Source: Dolomedes plantarius (taxonomy: Eukaryota; Arthropoda; Arachnida; Araneae; Dolomedidae). From it: a stretch of DNA of 64,000 nt. Both the position numbers and the translations under genes were made by a program. Shown one piece after another: positions 58,635-64,000 of the stretch (position 1 is the first letter of the stretch; each line of letters starts with the position of its first letter). The DNA lies in the NCBI GenBank assembly GCA_907164885.2, contig OU015503.1, positions 125,165,523 to 125,229,522 on the forward strand, written 5' to 3'. Under the pieces are notes generated by a model. The model was given only the letters and a program-made list of their open reading frames with translations, did not search any database and was not told the origin of the DNA.

Positions 58635-60760
58635 TCATAATACGTCTCGCATCTTTGCAATGCACCAAAAACCTTTCAGGCGTATTTTCTTCAAACTGTA
58701 ATCCGCATCGGATTGTTTCAAATGACTTGAAATGACCAGGTGCATTCCATCATAGGAAGATTTGTTGATTTCTGCATCATGATAATTTCCATCTTCATCG
58801 CAAGTCATTGCTGTATTGTTTTTATTTTTTCCACTGTCCAAAATATCCAATTCAGTTAGTCTTTCGGAGGTTTCAGCTTCAGAATCAAGTGAAAGAAAAT
58901 CATCGTTAATTTCTTCTTTTTTCCCTTTAGCTGTATCCACATTTGTTCCCCTACTGTGAACTGGAACTGTTGCAATAAGTTCCTCTAAGTGAATATCGAC
59001 TTTGTCCTCCGTACTTGCCAAATTCTCATTACTTGCAAAGAATCCAGCTTTGGGAAAACTGTTGCGAATAGTACGATCTGCGACATCATAGTTCCATGCT
59101 TTGGAAATTTCTCACATGCTTTCCCGTAAGTTGATCTTTGGCATGGATTGATTGTTCTCAAGCGAAGTGCATCATAACTTTTCGCACTATTCTTTTGCGA
59201 TAGTGTATTTTAAATTTTTTTATCACCCCACGATCTATTGGCTGCAGTTTTGATGTAGTGTTTGGTGGCAAGTAAAATACTGTAACATTTTTCAGTGTTT
59301 GGTTGATTTCTTTCGGATGGGCGGGACAATTGTCAAAAACGAAAGTGTCGCAATTTTGCGACACTCTGCAATCATACGTTTATCCAACTTTTGAACCCAT
59401 TTTTCACAAATTTCTGACGTCATCCAAGATTTTTTGTGAAAGTCATAATCAACCTCCAAAGATTTTTGCGCCTTTTAAACATCTTGGATTTTTGCTTTTT
59501 CCGATAACTAATGGTTTCAATTTCTGATGTCCAGTCATATTTGCACCTAACATGACAGTTAAGGGAACAGTGGACGTTCAAAATTGTGAAATTTGTTCAA
59601 AAATTCGATTTTTTAATTTTATTGAATTGTGAAACGACGGACGAGTAGGAATGTGTTGCAAAAAGAATTTTTAGTTTATGTGATTACTTTCTTAGTTATA
59701 GGTATTTGTATTTAATTTAGATATTATGTGGTTACTAATAGGAATAACTTTAAATGCGTTTTTCTCAAAATTAAAATTTTCGTGTCATGCGAATATTCAA
59801 ACTGCTCCAGGTGCATTTCTAACTATCGTATTCCTTCGAAATTTAAGTTTTAGATGCTTAACTGTATATCAAATAAATCTTATTGAAAATAATTATGCTT
59901 CGTAGCTCAGAATTTCTAAATTTTGTACTAGTTCTAAATTTTGTAAAAAAGGGTGTTTTCACTATTATAATTTTTTTCTCTATATATTTTTAATGAATGC
60001 TTAAAATAAGCAATAAGTTTCATTGTTAGTTCTATAAGGTATCCTGAAAATAAAAATTACTATATTATATGCAAAAGGAATGCGCATGGAACATTTTTAA
60101 TGAGGCCAATTTTTGATATAATTAATAATTCATAATTCATATATTATTAATATTTGAGAATTAAATTTTAACCACTTTTACATATCTATGGTACTAATCA
60201 CATATTACAATTTCAAGCAAACCCATTCAAAAAAAAAAAAAAAATTAGGTTTGACGGTCCACTGTCCCCTTAACCTTGCTTTTCTCCAAAGTATTTTTCC
60301 TTTTTAAATGTTAATGTCTTTTAAGGCAAACATCGGAAAAATAAAGCAGTCTCATCCGCATTAAATATGTTTTCTGGCTTCAGTCTTCTAAAATTTTACC
60401 CAGTGTCTCCGTTATCCAATTTTTACTATCATTATCATCAACGTCTTTAACTTTCGCCAGATATCACTTTTGCTATAATTCCGTGTCTTCTCTTAAATTT
60501 TTAAAGCCATCCATAGCTTCCTCGAAATTCGTCGTATCCCAATGCCTTCGCAAATCGAAGAGCTATCTCAATTATGAAAAGCCCAGAGATCGGAACATTT
60601 TTATCTCGCATTGTGTGTATCCACTTCAAAAGCCGTTTGGAGGAATACCCAATTTTAAAGCAATATCATTTTTCTTCACGCCTTTATCCACCTCATGAAG
60701 AATTAAATTTTTTTCTTTCATGCTCAAGCACTTTCGCTTTCACATTTTCCAGCTACAAGA
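58635..60760 (-). pseudogene. Tigger-type (CENP-B-like) transposase pseudogene
   Basis: Minus-strand order: N-terminal helix-turn-helix EVDKGVKKNDIALKLGIPPN (about 60700-60640), first Asp in PENIFNADETALF (about 60371-60334), then after the inserted MITE KLKPLVIGKSK-like sequence near 59510, second Asp in FVFDNCPAHPKE (59340 region), third Asp in SKLQPIDRGVIKKF (59230 region), and an acidic C-terminal tail to 58635. Stops and frame changes separate the pieces. Confidence 0.85.
59563..60269. mobile_element. piggyBac-like MITE
   Basis: Ends GGGAACAGTGGACGTTCAAA and, reversed, GGGGACAGTGGACCGTCAAA, flanked exactly by TTAA at 59559-59562 and 60270-60273. TTAA targeting is the piggyBac hallmark. 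707 bp, AT-rich, non-coding. It splits the Tigger transposase. Confidence 0.85.
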
Positions 60761-61191
60761 ACCGAAATTACCAACACGACTCTGATCAACAATCTAGAAA
60801 ACGGGAGACTAGCTTCATTGAGGGTGAAAGGGGGATATTGAAAAATTTTCTAGTGAAGTGGACAGTATGGGGGGAGGGGTTAAAGGTTGCTCTTAATGGA
60901 TGAAATGCAAAGGATGACAGCGATTTTACGGCTCTCACTGTGTTAGGCGACTGTTAAAAACAGAACAAGGTCATTGATCACCAGAAAATGTGTTAAAAGA
61001 AAGAAAAAGTTTGAAATGTTCAGAAACATTTTGATAAATATGAAGAAAAAAAATTTTGGATCACAAGTAAAAGTTTGTTAAATAGAGAATGCACATCTCT
61101 ATTTGGAGGTTATTTTACGAAGAAATTCGCAAAATGTGCTTGGTTCCAAGGAAAACTTCACAAAATAGAGGATCGTTAAATAGAGGTCCGA

Positions 61192-61194
<3 letters not shown>

Positions 61195-61229
<35 letters not shown>

Positions 61230-61246
61230 CCATCGATCCATCCATT

Positions 61247-61344
<98 letters not shown>

Positions 61345-61366
61345 CATACATACATATATATATATA
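61195..61366. repeat. Compound (TA)n microsatellite between two pogo elements
   Basis: TA runs with CATCCATC and CATACATA interruptions fill the whole gap between the two transposons. Confidence 0.95.
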
Positions 61367-63671
61367 CAGTTGGTTCTCTGTTTAACGACGCTCTACTTAA
61401 CGACGATCTCTATTTAAAGACGATATTTCCCGGTCCCGGTCCCTTCGACGTAAAAAAATTCTATTTAATTCTAAAAATTCTTATTTTGTTTCTATTTAAC
61501 GACCATTTTTTCTTAAATGATAAACTTTTTCTCCAACATTTTATTTACAGGAGGGTTACTTTCTGTGGGGGAGTTTGGTTTCAATAACAGACCCAGAATT
61601 TCCTTTATGTTTGTTGCAATCATAGACTTGTTGCAGTGGAAAAAACCGGGGGAGGGGGGGGGTAGGATTACTGTTTCTCGGAAGATCGAACATTCTTCCC
61701 TGGTGGATCGAATTTCTTAGTGCGGGTGTGGAATCACTCTATTGTACCTACCATGTTCTCATGTGATTTACGAACTGTCCAAAAGCACCCATCTCTCGCT
61801 CCTTCTGGGAAGTACGTGTTCATGTTTAGAGAATTCATGGTTGCGTGTAGGAGCTCATTCCAGTACGAATGCGAGGTGAGCAGAGCAAAATGGCATCAAA
61901 GCGAAAGCATCTTACGCTACACGGATAAGTGAAAATTATTGAAAACTGGGAAGAAAGTGTTGGAATAACAAAAGTCCAATTCGCAAGACAATTTAGCTAC
62001 TCGAGTCAACTCTCAATGGCATTTTAGCAAGCAAAGAGAAAATTCTTGAAGCAGCACAAAAATTTGGTTTGGGATCCAAATCCAAACGGCAGAAAATTCA
62101 ATGTGGCCGATTAGAAGAGTTTGAGAAGGCAGTCCTGCAATGGTTTCATCAAGCAAGAGCATCTAACATTCCAATTTCCGGAGTGATATTTAAAGAAAAT
62201 GCTATTATTCTGGAAGAAAAGTTTGGAATGCAAAATTTTCAGGCTTCGGCTGGTTAGCTAACAAAGTTCAAAGAAAGATACGGGCTTGTATTTAAAAGCA
62301 TATCTGGCGAAAGTGGCTCCGTAGATGAAAAAATAGTGAATGAATGGTAAATAGTGCTGAAGGGGATATTAGATGGATATGATGAGAAGAACATATTCAA
62401 TGCAGATGAGACGGGCCTATTGTACAATATGGTGCCTAATAAAACCTTAACGTATATGGGCGAAAAGTGTTTTGGTGGAAAACACAGTAAGGTACGATTG
62501 ACTGTTTTACTGTGCACCAATTCGGATGGATCTGAGAAATTTCCACCACTAGTTATAGGCAAATCAAAGCAACCAAGGTGTTTTAAGAATATCACCAGGA
62601 AACCTTGTGAGTACCGCAATAACAATAAAGCGTGGATGACATCACAAATTTTTATTGACTGGATTAGAAAATTTGATGCAAAAATGCATCGAGAAAAGAG
62701 AAAAGTTTTACTTTTAATCGACCGATGCACTGCACATACTCCAAATATCCCTGGACTTACAAATTTCACTATCCATTTGTTACCAGCTAATTGCACTAGC
62801 AAGTTGCAGCTATTAGACCTGGGTATCATTCGCAGTGTGAAAGCATACTACAGAAAGTCTTTAATTAGGCAATTAACAAACAATTCGGCTGACAGTATAA
62901 AAATTAGAAAATTTACAATCTTGGAAGCAATGCACATGATAACATCAGCATGTAAAGAAGTTTCTTCATCCACAATAAAAAACTGCTTTCGCGTTGCTGG
63001 AATTCACAAAGAACTTGTAGTGGAACTGCAAAGTACAGATGTAGAAATCAACGAAGATGACATTACCCCTGAAAGAATGGAGAAGTCTTGTTGAAGATGA
63101 GGATGTTTCAATTCAAGATTTCTACAATTGTGATAAATATGTTTTAACAACAGATTTCAGAAATGTAGAACAAATTTATGAAGATATTGTAAACGAAAAC
63201 GCAGTGTCAGACGATGAAGGTGAAGTTGAAGATACGGAAAACGAGACACTGCCACCGTCTTACACAGATGCAATTTCTGCCGTCGGAGAACATCTAGATG
63301 TTCTCCGACTCTATATTGCATCGAAAATGGAAGGTGACGCATTTAACATCTTAGAAAATCTGGAAAAGAGAATAACGAAAACAAGGCGAATGAAGCAATC
63401 AACACTTTTTGAATTTTTTAAAACGTAATTTATTGTATTGTTTGTACTCTTTTTTTTCAATGTAATTTAAAATAACTTTTTGTGAATAAAATAATGATGA
63501 TAATAAAAATAACATTTTTAAACATGCCAATATATTAAGAAATTTATTGACAGTCCTAAACCTGTAAAGTGTGAAGGGAAATGTTATTTTTTCACAAATT
63601 CTGTTTAAGGACGATCTCTACTTAAGGACGATTTTTCACGGTCCCTTGAAAGTCGTTAAACAGAGAACCAA

Positions 63672-63674
<3 letters not shown>
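61367..63674 (+). mobile_element. Pogo/Tigger-type transposon 2
   Basis: Inverted ends CAGTTGGTTCTCTGTTTAAC, with TA on both sides. 2,308 bp, transposase on the plus strand, GATCTC-TTTAA-GACGA motifs repeated near both ends (ACGATCTCTATTTAAAGACG and ACGATCTCTACTTAAGGACG). Confidence 0.93.
61890..63428 (+). pseudogene. Tigger-type transposase pseudogene, lightly damaged
   Basis: Starts MASKRKHLTLHG at 61890 (CENP-B-type helix-turn-helix), broken by a stop and a frame change before 62040. From about 62040 one frame runs to 63094 with only two stops: TAG at 62255, where Trp would be expected, and TAA near 62347. First Asp in FNADETGL (62405); second in LLIDRCTAH, where DNCPAH is usual; third in LQLLDLGII. 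A frame change near 63080 leads into an acidic tail ending TLFEFFKT at 63428. About 500 residues in total, the usual size for Tigger. Confidence 0.88.

Positions 63675-63736
<62 letters not shown>
63675..63736. repeat. (TA)n microsatellite between pogo elements
   Basis: Pure TA repeat joining the end of transposon 2 to the start of transposon 3. Confidence 0.95.
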
Positions 63737-63739
<3 letters not shown>

Positions 63740-64000
63740 TAACCACTGCTTATAGTGATCAGTGGTTATAAGAATCAACCGTTTATAAGAATCAATATCG
63801 TAAAAACAAAAACAAATATATTATTTCCATGTTAAAATTTTCGCTTTAAAGAATCAATCCACCGGTTTTAAGAATCAGTTTTTACTCTTCGCTTTCCTTT
63901 CATTTTTACAAAAAAGCCACTTAAACCCTCAAAAGGCACGAAGTTCTTTCTTTCCTTTTTTTAAAGAAAGAGTGATAAGATGGGATGGAATACAGTCGTA
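63737..64000. mobile_element. Pogo/Tigger-like element 3, cut by the window end
   Basis: Starts CAGTAACCACTGCTTATAG after TA, with repeated TTATAAGAATCA subterminal motifs. Only 264 bp are visible; no coding part. Confidence 0.6.

Larger units (their letters stand above)
58226..61194 (-). mobile_element. Pogo/Tigger-type transposon 1, decayed and interrupted
   Basis: Inverted ends CAGTCGGACCTCTATTTA and, reversed, CAGTCGGACCTCTATTTA, with TA on both sides. 2,969 bp, of which about 711 bp is a later piggyBac-like MITE. Transposase pieces are on the minus strand. Confidence 0.92.

Overview
The window is animal nuclear DNA, most likely from an arthropod; an arachnid is plausible but cannot be fixed from this sequence alone. 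It has one recognisable host gene with canonical GT-AG introns, AT-rich non-coding DNA, many (TA)n microsatellites, and a dense, nested population of arthropod-type transposable elements (BEL/Pao, Copia, Tc1/mariner, pogo/Tigger, hAT, PIF/Harbinger-like and piggyBac-like MITEs, Helitrons).

Layout. 0-2.4 kb: a Helitron-like end, a Tc1 fragment and two copies of a foldback MITE. 2.47-12.77 kb: a non-coding element of about 3.7 kb with inverted termini. It carries diverged tandem repeats and two perfect palindromes, and is split near its right end by a young BEL/Pao LTR retrotransposon (6075-12646) with identical LTRs, a 5-bp target duplication, gag, and a complete pol in a different frame. 12.8-24.2 kb: the host gene RPL24 (60S ribosomal protein eL24), five coding exons for 156 residues, starting about 160 bp after the transposon edge. 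Its introns hold a Copia relic (intron 2) and a mariner relic and a hAT element (intron 4). 24.2-35 kb: hAT relics, tRNA-like SINE heads, a pogo/jerky-type transposase pseudogene, a hAT element whose ends are arrays of CATCGAT and which keeps a BED zinc finger, and MITEs.

35-46 kb: a long-inverted-repeat transposon, a decayed Tc1 element, and a cluster of non-autonomous Helitrons with pogo MITEs and a hAT inserted in and between them. 46-58 kb: a decayed Tc1 element, a hAT with a second hAT MITE inside it, and two head-to-tail Helitron-like elements carrying a roughly 144-bp minisatellite. The second Helitron-like element holds a complete Tc1-type transposon with an intact 352-residue transposase (53799-55211). 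A 261-bp-arm foldback follows. 58-64 kb: three pogo/Tigger-type elements in a row, separated only by (TA)n tracts. The first is interrupted by a TTAA-flanked piggyBac-like MITE and the third runs off the window.

The elements do not form a pathway with the host gene. What can be read is an order of insertion: Helitrons and pogo elements, then MITEs and hATs inside them, with the BEL/Pao element and the intact Tc1 looking youngest. The best leads are the zero-gap CTAG/TC junctions between tandem Helitrons, the DD32E spacing of the intact Tc1 transposase, the gag/pol frame change in the youngest retrotransposon, and the transposon edge set against the RPL24 promoter. I found no CRISPR array, no prokaryotic gene and no canonical tRNA or rRNA gene.
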